Assembly: GCF_021213805.1 (NCBI RefSeq) | Contig: NZ_JAJQJI010000004.1 | Span: 1 to 64,000 of the forward strand | Reading direction: 5' to 3' | Length of the DNA: 64,000 nt | Source: Mycobacterium sp. MYCO198283 | GTDB lineage: Bacteria > Actinomycetota > Actinomycetes > Mycobacteriales > Mycobacteriaceae | Shown here: positions 30,145-41,059 of the stretch, one piece after another | Layout: each line of letters starts with the position of its first letter | Numbering within the stretch: position 1 is the first letter of the stretch | The notes under the pieces: generated by a model | The model's database searches: none | Seen by the model: only the letters and a program-made list of their open reading frames with translations | What the model was told of the DNA's origin: nothing | Made by a program: the position numbers and the translations under genes

Positions 30145-30402
30145 GTGACTTTCGTTGAGGCCATGCTCATCGCCGTCGGGACCGCGGCGCTGTTGACGGC
30201 AGCCCTGGCGGTACCGATCTTCTCCCGCAAGGGTCCGCATCCCGACAGCTACACGCTGGACCAGGAATGGAAGCACCCGCCGATCCTGTGGGCGGCCGTC
30301 GACGAGCACATGTTCGGACACGTGCAGGAGCAGGGTGGCCAGTCGCCTCATCACGAGGGCGGCGAACTTCGGATCGGAGGCGGCGCAAGTGGAACGTGGT
30401 GA
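30145..30402 (+). CDS. small single-span membrane protein, possible cytochrome aa3 oxidase accessory subunit (CtaI/CtaJ type)
   Basis: 85 residues: a transmembrane helix at ~7-26 ([20 protein letters not shown]) followed by a hydrophilic tail with [17 protein letters not shown] and a Gly/His-rich end. From memory, the adjacent M. smegmatis pair MSMEG_4693/MSMEG_4692, located between an HNH gene and pepN as here, were identified as extra subunits in the III2IV2 supercomplex structures; the name assignment is recalled, not verified. GTG start with a leaderless -10 upstream. Overlaps the next gene by 14 nt. Confidence 0.7.
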   Translation: MTFVEAMLIAVGTAALLTAALAVPIFSRKGPHPDSYTLDQEWKHPPILWAAVDEHMFGHVQEQGGQSPHHEGGELRIGGGASGTW

Positions 30403-30859
30403 GCTGACCCGCTACGGCGACACCGACCTGCCCGCCGGCTACGCCATCACCTCGAGCGGCCGGCTCTCCGGAGTCACCGAGCCGGGCAAGCTCTCGCTGC
30501 AGTACCCCTTCCCAATCAAGCGGCTGGTGATGCTCGATGACGCGCTGACCTACGGGTCGCGCGCCGCGAAGGCCCGCTTCGCCGTCTACATCGGCGACCT
30601 CGGCGAGGACACCGCCGCGGGCGCGCGGGAGGTGTTCGCGCACATCCCGACGCCGGAGAACGCCGTGTTGCTGGCGGTGTCGCCCAACCAGCGCGCCATC
30701 GAGGTGGTGTACGGCGACGCGGTGAAGGGTCGCGGCATCGAGTCCGCGGCGCCGCTCGGCGTCGCGGCGGCCGCCTCGGCGTTCCAGGAGAGCGGCGACC
30801 TCATCGACGGCCTGCTCAGCGGCATCCGCGTGCTGAGCGCCGGCGTCTCCCCGCCCTGA
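30389..30859 (+). CDS. DUF5130/TPM-like protein, probable partner of the preceding membrane protein
   Basis: 156 residues. The C-terminal ~110 residues ([43 protein letters not shown]) follow the DUF5130 pattern common in actinobacteria, a compact alpha/beta fold. Corresponds in position to Rv2468c. The GTG at 30389 is preferred because GGAGG lies 8 nt upstream, although an in-frame GTG at 30335 exists. Overlap with the upstream gene suggests coupled synthesis and physical partnership; in M. smegmatis the pair is recalled as part of the cytochrome bcc-aa3 assembly. Confidence 0.75.
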   Translation: MERGELTRYGDTDLPAGYAITSSGRLSGVTEPGKLSLQYPFPIKRLVMLDDALTYGSRAAKARFAVYIGDLGEDTAAGAREVFAHIPTPENAVLLAVSPNQRAIEVVYGDAVKGRGIESAAPLGVAAAASAFQESGDLIDGLLSGIRVLSAGVSPP

Positions 30860-30900
30860 CACGCGCTGCGTTAGACATACGTCACATTTCGCCCCCGTCA

Positions 30901-30927
30901 GTTTGTTGCCTCGCGGGCGCCGGGTAG
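30901..30927 (+). promoter_or_regulatory. SigF-like promoter of the ferritin-like gene
   Basis: GTTT (30901-30904), 17 nt, then GGGTAG (30922-30927) match the SigF pattern. A start near 30935 leaves a ~50-nt leader with GAAGGGG before the ATG at 30986. Confidence 0.5.
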
Positions 30928-30985
30928 CCGATTCCCTGGTGCACCTCGCGCCGACGACACTGTCAACGCTGAAGGGGCGAAACAC

Positions 30986-31948
30986 ATGACCACACCCGAT
31001 ACCGCAACGCTGATAACGCAGTTGCGCACCCTGCTCGATCTGACCAACACCGAGATCCAGGTCGCCGAGACCCGCGTGGCCCAGGCCCGGACCGAAGCGG
31101 TCCGCACCGAGCTCAGCCAGAACGCCGCCAACGGCCGCGCCCGCGCCGAGGCCATCGAGAACGCGCTGCGCGCGCTCGGCGGCTACCCCGACGTCATCGG
31201 TCCCATCCTCGGCCGCGCGGCGGCTGCGGTCAAGGCGCTCACCGAGCAGTCGCAGCCGTTCGACGAGGCCCTGCTCGGGGACCTCGCTCTCGAGCACCAG
31301 CTGCTCGACCGGGCCCGCTACGTCAAGGCGCTGGCCGTCGCCGCTGGTGAGCGGGACGTGCAGGCGCTCGCCGACCGGCTCATCACCGCGCACGCGGCGA
31401 CCGTCGACTGGCTGACCACCGTGCTCGCCGAGGACGCCCTCGGCGGCCCGGCCGCGCTGCGACGCACCCCGCTGCAGGCCGCCGCGGGTGCCGCCGTCCG
31501 GCTGGTGAACCTGCCGATGTGGCTGACCGCCCGCGGCGTCGACCGCGCCGTCGAGGCGCTGCGCAACACCCCGCCGGTGGTCAACGAGCTGACCAGCCGC
31601 GCCGCCGCCGCCGGCGACGTCGCCGCCAAGGCGCTCAACGCGTCCCGCGAGGCCGCGCTCGAGACGGCCGAGAAGGTCACCCGCGAGCAGGGCGCCGACG
31701 GCGCGGCGGACGCGCTGCACTCGCTGCGGGCGAACATCGGCTCGCTGGAGCCCGAGGAGCTGCCGATCGCCGACTACGAGGTGCTCAACGTCAGCGAAGC
31801 CGTGGCGGCCATCAAGGAGCTGACCGAGCCGTCGGACATCCGCGCGATCGTGGCGTTCGAGGAGACGCACAAGAACCGCCACAGCGTGGTCTCGGCCGCG
31901 CAGACCAAGCTCGCCGACATCGCCCGGGAGGTCGTCGGCATCGGCTGA
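30986..31948 (+). CDS. ferritin-like fold protein
   Basis: 320 residues, almost entirely helical and Ala-rich, no signal peptide. The first ~165 residues (LLDLTNTEIQVAETRVAQAR, ALEHQLLDRARYVKAL, ITAHAATVDWLTTVLAED) look like a four-helix ferritin-like domain with Glu/His positions spaced as helix-borne ligands; the rest contains a Pro/Leu segment (AVRLVNLPMWLTARGV) and amphipathic helices resembling phasin- or PHA-granule-type text. Iron binding is not established. ATG with GAAGGGG upstream and a SigF-like promoter, so possibly a stationary-phase or stress protein. It ends in a strong palindromic terminator shared with pepN. Confidence 0.75.
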   Translation: MTTPDTATLITQLRTLLDLTNTEIQVAETRVAQARTEAVRTELSQNAANGRARAEAIENALRALGGYPDVIGPILGRAAAAVKALTEQSQPFDEALLGDLALEHQLLDRARYVKALAVAAGERDVQALADRLITAHAATVDWLTTVLAEDALGGPAALRRTPLQAAAGAAVRLVNLPMWLTARGVDRAVEALRNTPPVVNELTSRAAAAGDVAAKALNASREAALETAEKVTREQGADGAADALHSLRANIGSLEPEELPIADYEVLNVSEAVAAIKELTEPSDIRAIVAFEETHKNRHSVVSAAQTKLADIAREVVGIG

Positions 31949-31964
31949 TCTACCGCGGTACCGC

Positions 31965-31994
31965 AAGAGCCCCCGCCGCGCGGCGGGGGCTCTT
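31965..31994. terminator. perfect 30-bp palindrome, bidirectional terminator
   Basis: AAGAGCCCCCGCCGC and its exact complement give a 15-bp-arm stem between the convergent ferritin-like and pepN genes. The A/T ends supply short AAGA/TCTT flanks, so it can work in both directions. Confidence 0.85.
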
Positions 31995-32000
31995 CGCGTC

Positions 32001-34589
<2,589 letters not shown>

Positions 34590-34596
34590 GCGTTCA

Positions 34597-34602
34597 AACC
34601 TA
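34597..34602 (-). promoter_or_regulatory. leaderless-type -10 box (TAGGTT) of pepN
   Basis: On the minus strand TAGGTT, 7 nt, then the GTG start at 34589. No ribosome site is present between them. Confidence 0.5.
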
Positions 34603-34683
34603 TCGGCTGGCGGGAACACCGGCGCGGTGCGCATGGTTGCGTGAATCGTTGGGCCCCACACCGCCGCCGCGAAAGGAAGTCTC

Positions 34684-35304
34684 ATGCCCGGGAAAGACGT
34701 CGCCGGATTCTGGTTCGACCCGCTGTGTCCGTGGTGCTGGATCACGTCGCGCTGGATCCTGGAGGTCGAGAAGGTCCGCGACATCGACGTCGACTTCCGC
34801 GTCATGAGCCTGGCGGTGCTCAACGAGGGCCGCGACCTGCCGGAGCACTACCGGGAAATGATGAAGACGGCGTGGGGTCCGGTGCGCGTCGCGATCGCCG
34901 CCGAGCAGCAGCACGGCCGGGAGGTGCTGCGCCCGCTGTACACCGCCATGGGCACCCGCATCCACAACCAGAACTACCGCGAGAGCGACCCTGACTTCTC
35001 GAAGGTCATCGCCGAATCGCTGGCCGAGGTGGGCCTGCCCGCCGAGCTCGCCGAGGCGGCGACGACGGACGCCTACGACGACGCGCTGCGGGCCAGCCAC
35101 CACGAGGGGATGGACGCCGTCGGCGACGACGTCGGCACGCCGACCATCCACGTCAACGGCGTCGCGTTCTTCGGGCCCGTGCTGTCGAAGATCCCGCGCG
35201 GCGAAGAGGCCGGCAAACTGTGGGACGCATCGGTGACCTTCGCGTCGTATCCGCACTTCTGGGAGCTCAAGCGCAGCCGCACCGAGGCGCCGGACTTCTC
35301 CTGA
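34684..35304 (+). CDS. DsbA-family mycothiol-linked thiol reductase (Rv2466c-like)
   Basis: 206 residues, thioredoxin-fold DsbA-like protein with active site CPWC (Cys15, Cys18) in [11 protein letters not shown] and cis-Pro region GTPTIHVNG near 155. No signal peptide, so cytosolic. The M. tuberculosis homologue is an oxidative-stress-induced, mycothiol-dependent reductase that activates the TP053 prodrug. AAGGAAG ribosome site before the ATG. Divergent from pepN and 14 bp upstream of rpiB. Confidence 0.93.
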   Translation: MPGKDVAGFWFDPLCPWCWITSRWILEVEKVRDIDVDFRVMSLAVLNEGRDLPEHYREMMKTAWGPVRVAIAAEQQHGREVLRPLYTAMGTRIHNQNYRESDPDFSKVIAESLAEVGLPAELAEAATTDAYDDALRASHHEGMDAVGDDVGTPTIHVNGVAFFGPVLSKIPRGEEAGKLWDASVTFASYPHFWELKRSRTEAPDFS

Positions 35305-35318
35305 CACAATCGGTCCCC

Positions 35319-35798
35319 ATGCGCGTCTACCTCGGGGCCGACCACGCCGGTTACGAACTCAAGCAGGCGATCTTCGCCCACCTCACCGATACCGGCCACG
35401 AACCGGTCGACTGCGGCGCCTTCACCTATGACGCCGACGACGACTACCCGGCGTTCTGCATCGCCGCCGCGTCGGCCACGGTGGCCGATCCGGGCAGCCT
35501 GGGCATCGTGCTCGGCGGATCGGGCAACGGCGAGCAGATCGCGGCGAACAAGGTGCCGGGGGTCCGCTGCGCGCTGGCGTGGAGCGTGGAGACCGCTGCG
35601 CTCGCCCGCGAGCACAACAACGCGCAGCTGATCGGCATCGGTGGTCGCATGCACACGCGGGAGGAGGCGCTGGCCATCGTCGACGCCTTCGTCTCGACAC
35701 CGTGGTCGCAGGCCGACCGCCATCAACGCCGCATCGACATCCTCGCCGACTACGAACGCACCCACATCGCGCCGCCGGTGCCCGGAGCGCCGGGCTAG
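35319..35798 (+). CDS. rpiB: ribose-5-phosphate isomerase B
   Basis: 159 residues. MRVYLGADHAGYELK binds substrate, and GGSGNGE (67-73 region) contains Glu72, which in mycobacterial RpiB replaces the catalytic Cys of the E. coli enzyme. It interconverts ribose 5-phosphate and ribulose 5-phosphate in the pentose phosphate pathway. ATG at the canonical N-terminus; a CACAAT hexamer 8 nt upstream could be a leaderless -10. Two bp separate it from the glycosylase gene. Confidence 0.96.
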   Translation: MRVYLGADHAGYELKQAIFAHLTDTGHEPVDCGAFTYDADDDYPAFCIAAASATVADPGSLGIVLGGSGNGEQIAANKVPGVRCALAWSVETAALAREHNNAQLIGIGGRMHTREEALAIVDAFVSTPWSQADRHQRRIDILADYERTHIAPPVPGAPG

Positions 35799-35800
35799 CC

Positions 35801-36619
35801 GTGCCGGAGGGCCACACGCTGCACCGGCTCGCGCGGCTGCACCAGCGGCGCTACGCGCGGGCGCCGGTCGCCGTGTCGAGCCCGCAGGGCCGGTTCGCCG
35901 AGGGCGCCGCGGCCGTCGACGGCCGGGTGCTGAAGAAGGCCGACGCGTGGGGCAAGCACCTGTTCCACCACTACGGGGCCCGGCCCGGCCGGGGCGACGG
36001 GGGACTGATCGTGCACGTGCACCTCGGGCTCTATGGCACCTTCACCGAGCACGCCGTCCCGCTGCCGGCGCCGCGGGGAGCGGTCCGCATGCGGATGGTC
36101 GGCGCCGAGTACGGCACCGACCTGCGCGGCCCGACCGCGTGCGAGGTGCTCGACCAGCACGAGGTCGACGCCATCCTGGCCCGGCTCGGCCCCGACCCGC
36201 TGCGACCCGACGCCGACCCGACGCCGGCATGGTCGAAGATCGCGAAGTCGCGCCGGCCGATCGCCGCGCTGCTGATGGACCAGTCGGTGCTGGCCGGCGT
36301 CGGCAACGTCTACCGCAGCGAGCTGCTCTTCCGGCACCGCATCAACCCCTACCGGCCGGGCACGTCGATCACGTCCGACGAATTCGCCGCCGCCTGGGAC
36401 GATCTCGTCGCACTGATGAAGGTCGGCCTGCGGCGGGGGAGGATCATCACGATCCGCACGGAGGACGACCGCGGCGCGCCGTCGTGGCGGCCGGGCGGCC
36501 CGCGCCACTACGTGTACCGGCGCACCGGCGAACCGTGCCGGATCTGCGCGACGCCGATTCGCACCGCCGTGGTGGAGGGCCGGAACCTGTACTGGTGTCC
36601 CCACTGCCAGTCGGACTGA
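35801..36619 (+). CDS. nei: Fpg/Nei family DNA glycosylase
   Basis: 272 residues. The N-terminal PEGHT (Pro2 nucleophile after Met removal, Glu3) defines the Nei branch; the helix-two-turn-helix (QSVLAGVGNVYRSELLFRHRINP) and a C-terminal zinc finger CRIC...CPHC are intact. It excises oxidised pyrimidines and cleaves the AP site. Matches Rv2464c (Nei1) after rpiB. GTG start at 35801. Confidence 0.93.
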   Translation: MPEGHTLHRLARLHQRRYARAPVAVSSPQGRFAEGAAAVDGRVLKKADAWGKHLFHHYGARPGRGDGGLIVHVHLGLYGTFTEHAVPLPAPRGAVRMRMVGAEYGTDLRGPTACEVLDQHEVDAILARLGPDPLRPDADPTPAWSKIAKSRRPIAALLMDQSVLAGVGNVYRSELLFRHRINPYRPGTSITSDEFAAAWDDLVALMKVGLRRGRIITIRTEDDRGAPSWRPGGPRHYVYRRTGEPCRICATPIRTAVVEGRNLYWCPHCQSD

Positions 36620-36657
36620 CGCCTGCGCCGGTTGTCGGTTGACGAGAGAATGCGCCC

Positions 36658-38301
36658 GTGGAACTGATCCTCGTCGTCGTCGGCGCCATCATCGTCACCG
36701 CCCTGGCGCACCGCCGCGGCCTGGAACCGGCGCTGGTGATCGTGGTCGTCGGCTTCGTCGTGTCGTTTCTGCCGGGATTCAACGGCATCGAGCTCGAGTC
36801 CGACATCCTGCTGTCGGTGGTGCTGCCGCCGCTGCTGTACTCCGCGGCGCTGAACTTCTCGGTGCCGACGTTCCTGCGCAACATCCGCCCGATCCTGGGG
36901 TTGGGCATCGGACTGGTCGTCGTCACCGCGTTCGCCGTCGCCGCCATCGCGGCGTGGCTGGTGGTGCCGCTGACGTTCGCCACCGCCCTGGTGCTCGGCG
37001 CCGTCGTCGCCCCGCCCGACGCCGTCACCGCCGTCGCGGTCGGCCGCAAGTTGGGGCTGCCCAAGCGGGTCATGGCGATCCTCACCGGTGAGAGCCTGAT
37101 CAACGACGCCGCCGCGCTGTCACTGTTCACGATCGCGGTGGCCCACGTCGCCGGCACCCACGCGTTCATCGGCAACCCGTTGCTGCTGTTCTCCTACAGC
37201 GCCGTGCTCGGCCCGATCGTCGGCGGAGCCCTCGGCTACGTGACGCTGTGGATCCGCCGGCGGCTCAACAACCCCGGTCTGGAGACCATCCAGGGCATCG
37301 TCGTGCCGTTCGCGGCGTTCATCGCGGCCGAGCACATCCACGCGTCGGGCGTGTTGGCGGTGGTGGTCGCCGGGTTCGTCGTGGGACACGGGTCGGTGGA
37401 CGCCGGCTACCAGACCCGGCTGCAGGAACGCTACGTGTGGAATTCGCTCGACGTGCTGCTGGAGGCGTTCGTCTTCGCCTACATCGGGCTGCAGCTGCGC
37501 TTCACCATCGACGAGCTGCGCGAGGCGCACGAATCGCTCGCCGAGGTGGCGGTGGCGTCGGTGGTGGTGCTCGTCATCGTGTTGGTGATCCGGCCGGTGT
37601 CGGTGTTCCTGATGTTCTCCCGCCGCGTGCTCTCGGAGCAGGGCCGCGGCGTGCTCGGCGCCCGCAGGCGCAGCGGCCCGCCCGGTCGGCCGGCGTCGGT
37701 GACGGACCGCCGGGCGCTGACGTGGCGGGAGAACGTGGTGGTCTCGTGGACGGGCATGCGCGGCGTGGTGACACTCGCGGCCGCCTCGGGCATCCCGCTG
37801 GTCACCGAGACCGGCGAACCGTTCCCCGACCGTGCCGCCATCCAGGCGATCGCCTTCGTCGTCAGCGTCGGCACGCTGCTCATCCAGGGCTGGACGCTGC
37901 CGGTGCTGATCCGCCGGCTGCACCTGTCCGACGAGGACGCCGAGCGCGTCGCGCAGGAGACCGCCAAGGCGGAGCAGGTGGTGCACGACGCGGCCGAGGA
38001 GGTGCTGACCGCCTTTCGCGAGCGCCCGCCGAGCGGGCTCGACCCGAGGGTGCTCGCCGAGATCACCGCGACCATCGCCCGGCAGTCGCAGGACGCCGAC
38101 GAGATGCCCGATCCCGACGCCCACACGCTGCGGGCCGAGGTGTTCTCCGCGCTGTACCGCGAAGTGCTGTGCGCGCAGCGCTGCGCGCTCATCGCCGAAC
38201 GCGACGCCGGCCGCATCGACGACGAGTCCGTCCGGGCCATGCTCGAGCGCCTCGACCTGCAGGAGGCCGGCGTCACCGCGCGGCTGGAGAGCCGGATCTA
38301 G
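36658..38301 (+). CDS. CPA1-family Na+/H+ antiporter
   Basis: 547 residues. About 12 membrane segments fill residues 1-400 with the conserved APPDAVTAVAV and TGESLINDAAALSLF ion-binding motifs and WTGMRGVVTLAAA; a ~140-residue soluble C-terminal region follows. CPA1 antiporters exchange cytosolic Na+ or K+ for protons in pH and salt homeostasis. Similar in length to Rv2287 (YjcE-like). GTG start. It is the first gene of a block not present between nei and tig in M. tuberculosis. Confidence 0.92.
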   Translation: MELILVVVGAIIVTALAHRRGLEPALVIVVVGFVVSFLPGFNGIELESDILLSVVLPPLLYSAALNFSVPTFLRNIRPILGLGIGLVVVTAFAVAAIAAWLVVPLTFATALVLGAVVAPPDAVTAVAVGRKLGLPKRVMAILTGESLINDAAALSLFTIAVAHVAGTHAFIGNPLLLFSYSAVLGPIVGGALGYVTLWIRRRLNNPGLETIQGIVVPFAAFIAAEHIHASGVLAVVVAGFVVGHGSVDAGYQTRLQERYVWNSLDVLLEAFVFAYIGLQLRFTIDELREAHESLAEVAVASVVVLVIVLVIRPVSVFLMFSRRVLSEQGRGVLGARRRSGPPGRPASVTDRRALTWRENVVVSWTGMRGVVTLAAASGIPLVTETGEPFPDRAAIQAIAFVVSVGTLLIQGWTLPVLIRRLHLSDEDAERVAQETAKAEQVVHDAAEEVLTAFRERPPSGLDPRVLAEITATIARQSQDADEMPDPDAHTLRAEVFSALYREVLCAQRCALIAERDAGRIDDESVRAMLERLDLQEAGVTARLESRI

Positions 38302-38421
38302 GCGCCCGCCCGCCGAACGTCGATTACCCGTCGCTCGATATCGGCGTGTCCTCGGCGACACGCCGACGTTCGCCGGACACCCGGCCCGACGCCGGCCTCC
38401 CGCCGGCGAACGGCGAGGCGA

Positions 38422-38844
38422 TCAGCGATTGCCGCGCCGCGGACGCCGCTTCGGCTTCTCGTCCGCGGCCTGGCCCTCCTGGGCAGCTGCCTCCGGCGAG
38501 AGGCCGGTCAACCGACCGAAGGTGCTGACGCCGGGCACCTGCCGCAGTGTGCGCAGCACGTCGTCGCCGCGAGCGAGCTGCGCCTCGAGCTGGGGCAGCA
38601 GCCGATCGATCGCGCGCAGCGTGGGATCCGCCAGCGCCATATACCGCTCGGCCCGGTCGAGCGTGGCGTTGAGCCGTTCGGTGGCCGCAGCGAGGTTCTC
38701 GATGAGACCCGGTAGCTGCGCGATCAGCTGAGCCGACGCCGGCGGGATGCGCATCGCGCCACCGGCCGCTTCCTGCGCGGCGTCCACGGCCGCCTGCGCG
38801 GCGTTCTTCACATCGCTGGCCTTCGGGAGCCGGGGAGGCGTCAT
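38422..38844 (-). CDS. alanine-rich helical protein of unknown function
   Basis: 140 residues, no signal peptide. Predicted amphipathic helices (AAQAAVDAAQEAAGG, ENLAAATERLNATLDRAERYM, IDRLLPQLEAQLARGDDVL) and a basic C-terminal tail (KPKRRPRRGNR) that may bind nucleic acid or membrane. I do not recognise the family. The ATG at 38844 has GGAAGAG upstream. Divergent from the excalibur gene across a 141-bp region with a CRP-like palindrome. Confidence 0.7.
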   Translation of the reverse strand: MTPPRLPKASDVKNAAQAAVDAAQEAAGGAMRIPPASAQLIAQLPGLIENLAAATERLNATLDRAERYMALADPTLRAIDRLLPQLEAQLARGDDVLRTLRQVPGVSTFGRLTGLSPEAAAQEGQAADEKPKRRPRRGNR

Positions 38845-38912
38845 GGGGCAACTCTTCCGCACACCGGCCGGTCCTGTCGATCAATCGCCGATCCGGCGCG
38901 TCGGACCGGAGT

Positions 38913-38928
38913 TGTGATCGACATCACG
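38913..38928. promoter_or_regulatory. CRP-like operator
   Basis: TGTGATCGACATCACG matches TGTGA-N6-TCACA in 9 of 10 positions. It lies between divergent genes, 40 nt upstream of the likely start from a TAGGTT -10 box (38948-38953), a position suited to class II activation of the excalibur gene. Confidence 0.6.
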
Positions 38929-38947
38929 GAACCGCTACAGTCCGCGT

Positions 38948-38953
38948 TAGGTT
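38948..38953 (+). promoter_or_regulatory. candidate -10 box (TAGGTT) of the excalibur gene
   Basis: TAGGTT, ~38 nt before the start; an alternative TACAGT lies at 38936-38941, which would place the CRP-like site downstream in a repressing position. Confidence 0.35.
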
Positions 38954-38985
38954 ACGGGGACGTCAATTAAGTGAAGGAGCGGGTC

Positions 38986-39186
38986 ATGTTCGTTCGAGTA
39001 CTGGTGGCGACGGCGGCTGTGCTGATGGCCGCCGGCGTTGCTGCCGCGCCGGCGGCCCTCGCGGAGGGCCAATACAAGAATTGCTCACAGGCGCATGCCG
39101 ACGGCCGGTCGAACATCCCGCAAGGTGACCCGGACTATTGGTCCGGCGGCGACCGCGACGGCGACGGGATCGCCTGCGAATCCTGA
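38986..39186 (+). CDS. small secreted excalibur-domain protein
   Basis: 66 residues: a Sec signal peptide (VLVATAAVLMAAGVAAAPAALA, cleaved near 29) and one excalibur motif, KNCSQAHADG ... GDRDGDGIACE, where DRDGDGIACE supplies an EF-hand-like calcium loop and the Cys pair a disulfide. Exported, probable Ca2+-binding; physiological role unknown. The ATG at 38986 is 6 nt after AAGGAG; the upstream in-frame GTG overlaps that ribosome site. Confidence 0.88.
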   Translation: MFVRVLVATAAVLMAAGVAAAPAALAEGQYKNCSQAHADGRSNIPQGDPDYWSGGDRDGDGIACES

Positions 39187-39200
39187 TCGACCGCCCACGG

Positions 39201-40040
39201 TCACGAGGGGCGTGCGTACCGGACCCGTTGCGCACGCCCCTTCGCATGTGTCGAGCACGCAACGGCCAGCTCGTAGACCGAGCGCGCCACCGAGCTCCGG
39301 CGCAGCACCTCACGCGGGGTGGGCGTCGCACGGGAGAGCACCTCGACCTCGTGGCCTGCGAAGTACGAGCGCTTGCGATGAACTCCCGGGCGGTCGCCGA
39401 AGGCGGCGACGACGGCATCCCGATACCGCGCGCAGTGGTGCGGCTGACTGAACAACACCTTGTTGAACCCGATCGCAAACGGCGCCACGGCACCGCCGCC
39501 CTCGAGGTAGGCGAGCGTGCCGGTGATGACGCCGGGCCATTCGTGGTTGAAGACGTCGTCGGCCACCACGACGCCGCCGTCGGCAAGCGTCGCCTCGGCG
39601 AGGCGCAGGTCGCTGTGCACCGTCTCCGCGGTGTGTCCGCCGTCGACACTGATGATTCGCACCGGCCCCCCGGCGAGCTCGCGCAGCTGCGGTGGTGCGA
39701 GCAGCGTCGAATCACCCTGGTGCACCACCAGCCCGTCGGTGTCCGACCACCGCGCCACGTTCGCGAGAAACCGCGTTCGGTCGCCCTCGCCCGACCCGTC
39801 GACGTTGCGCGACTGGTCCTCGAAGACGTCGATCGCGACCGCGCGCCCGCCGTCTTGCAGCAGCTTGAGGCCGATGAAGAGCTTGCCGTGGTGGACGCCG
39901 ATCTCGGCGACCGCGCCGGTGACGCCGGCGGTTCGCTGCGCATCGTCGACGGCTTCGATCATCGACAGCACGTCGCTGCACATCCAGCCGTCCACCAGCC
40001 GATGTCCGACGTTGCGGTATGTGCGGAAGTGACGCCGCAT
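39201..40040 (-). CDS. class I SAM methyltransferase (Methyltransf_24 type)
   Basis: 279 residues. VAEIGVHHGKLFIGLKLL is SAM motif I, VAIDVFEDQ motif II, and VRIISVDGGHTAETVHSDL the Asp/His region typical of macrocin- or TylF-like and cephalosporin hydroxylase-like O-methyltransferases; VVVADDVFNHEWPGV follows. Target unknown, perhaps a glycan or surface glycolipid. ATG 40040 sits 6 nt after a TATTCT -10 box, suggesting a leaderless mRNA. Its last codons overlap a terminator hairpin. Confidence 0.85.
   Translation of the reverse strand: MRRHFRTYRNVGHRLVDGWMCSDVLSMIEAVDDAQRTAGVTGAVAEIGVHHGKLFIGLKLLQDGGRAVAIDVFEDQSRNVDGSGEGDRTRFLANVARWSDTDGLVVHQGDSTLLAPPQLRELAGGPVRIISVDGGHTAETVHSDLRLAEATLADGGVVVADDVFNHEWPGVITGTLAYLEGGGAVAPFAIGFNKVLFSQPHHCARYRDAVVAAFGDRPGVHRKRSYFAGHEVEVLSRATPTPREVLRRSSVARSVYELAVACSTHAKGRAQRVRYARPS
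39206..39241. terminator. hairpin terminator downstream of the excalibur gene
   Basis: AGGGGCGTGCG pairs perfectly with CGCACGCCCCT around a 14-nt loop, followed by TTC. It lies 19 bp past the excalibur stop and also encodes the last residues of the convergent methyltransferase. Confidence 0.65.
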
Positions 40041-40046
40041 GGGCAA

Positions 40047-40052
40047 AGAATA
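40047..40052 (-). promoter_or_regulatory. leaderless-type -10 box (TATTCT) of the methyltransferase
   Basis: Minus-strand TATTCT, 6 nt, ATG at 40040. No ribosome site between. Confidence 0.5.
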
Positions 40053-40149
40053 ACCAGTTCACGTCGTTTGCGATAGCTTCCTGGCGAAGGCAACCACCTT
40101 CGCCACATACTCCGGTTGGCGACATCGGGCTCTCGGTCCAACGCGCGTG

Positions 40150-40959
40150 TCAGGTCCTGGCCAGGCCCCACTGCCCGAAATCGCTCGCCAGCACGTCATT
40201 GGAGTCGACCCGCGTTCCGGCCAGGGCGATCCCGGTCCCGGGTCCGCTGACGACGACGTTCTGGTAGAGCACCGCCCTGGACTCGATTTCTCCGCCGGAC
40301 CATGCCACGGTCTGCCACGCCCACCAGTGACCCGGGGTGGTCGAGGCGCCGATCACCTTGTTCTCGATCGCCCACCCGCACGCGCCCGCGTGCCCGTAGA
40401 TCCCGGTCCGCGACGTTCCCAGAACCGAGTTGATACCCCGGAACCATTGCACGGCAACGGTTTTCCAAGTGTCGAGGTCGATGTCCTCGTCGACGCTGAA
40501 GAAGATCGGCGCCGACGGCGGCCCACCCGCGGCGGCGTGCAGTCGCAGTGCGGTCCGGGCATCGGATACGCCACCGTCGAATCCCCGGGTGTAGTCCGAC
40601 GGCGTGGGCCAACCCGGTTTGCCGTATTGGTAGCAGCTCACCACCTGCAGGCCCTCGGCGCGCAGGGAGTCGGCGTACTCGCGGGTGACGGGCTTGAAGT
40701 CGAAGTCGGCGCCCGGCCGGAGTTCGGACACGTAGACCAGCGCGCCGTCGTATCCCGCGGAACTGATCGCAGCGGCCGGCACGAGTCGATGCGTGAAATC
40801 GATCAGCCGCATGCGCGGTGCGGCCGTAGCGGTGAGCGGCCGCAGGGTGGTGGCCGCCGCGCCGATGACCGCCGACAACGGCGCCAGCACGGCCACACGC
40901 AGCACCTCACGCCGCGGTCGAGGGCGCAAGCTGTGGCGCGGCGACGTCGATTCCGGCAC
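40150..40959 (-). CDS. Tat-exported DUF1906 glycoside-hydrolase-like protein (Rv2525c-like)
   Basis: 269 residues. Twin-arginine signal PRREVLRVAVLAPLSAVIG, then a TIM-barrel-like DUF1906 domain: RLIDFTHRLVPAA, YDGALVYVSE, VVSCYQYGKPG, IFFSVDEDID (acidic catalytic-type pair), TGIYGHAGACGWA and WWAWQTVAWSGG. Rv2525c of this family is Tat-exported and affects cell-wall and beta-lactam phenotypes. GTG 40959 is supported by a TACCAT -10 box 6 nt upstream. Divergent from the beta-lactamase-like gene, 100 bp away. Confidence 0.88.
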   Translation of the reverse strand: MPESTSPRHSLRPRPRREVLRVAVLAPLSAVIGAAATTLRPLTATAAPRMRLIDFTHRLVPAAAISSAGYDGALVYVSELRPGADFDFKPVTREYADSLRAEGLQVVSCYQYGKPGWPTPSDYTRGFDGGVSDARTALRLHAAAGGPPSAPIFFSVDEDIDLDTWKTVAVQWFRGINSVLGTSRTGIYGHAGACGWAIENKVIGASTTPGHWWAWQTVAWSGGEIESRAVLYQNVVVSGPGTGIALAGTRVDSNDVLASDFGQWGLART

Positions 40960-40965
40960 CGCGCG

Positions 40966-40971
40966 ATGGTA
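40966..40971 (-). promoter_or_regulatory. leaderless-type -10 box (TACCAT) of the DUF1906 gene
   Basis: Minus-strand TACCAT, 6 nt, GTG at 40959. Confidence 0.5.
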
Positions 40972-41059
40972 TCCACCCCGACCTCGACGCGGATCGAGTT
41001 CGAGACGTCGAACGCTCGCCCTAAGCTGACGCAGGACGCAGTGCGGGGGAGAGTTCACC

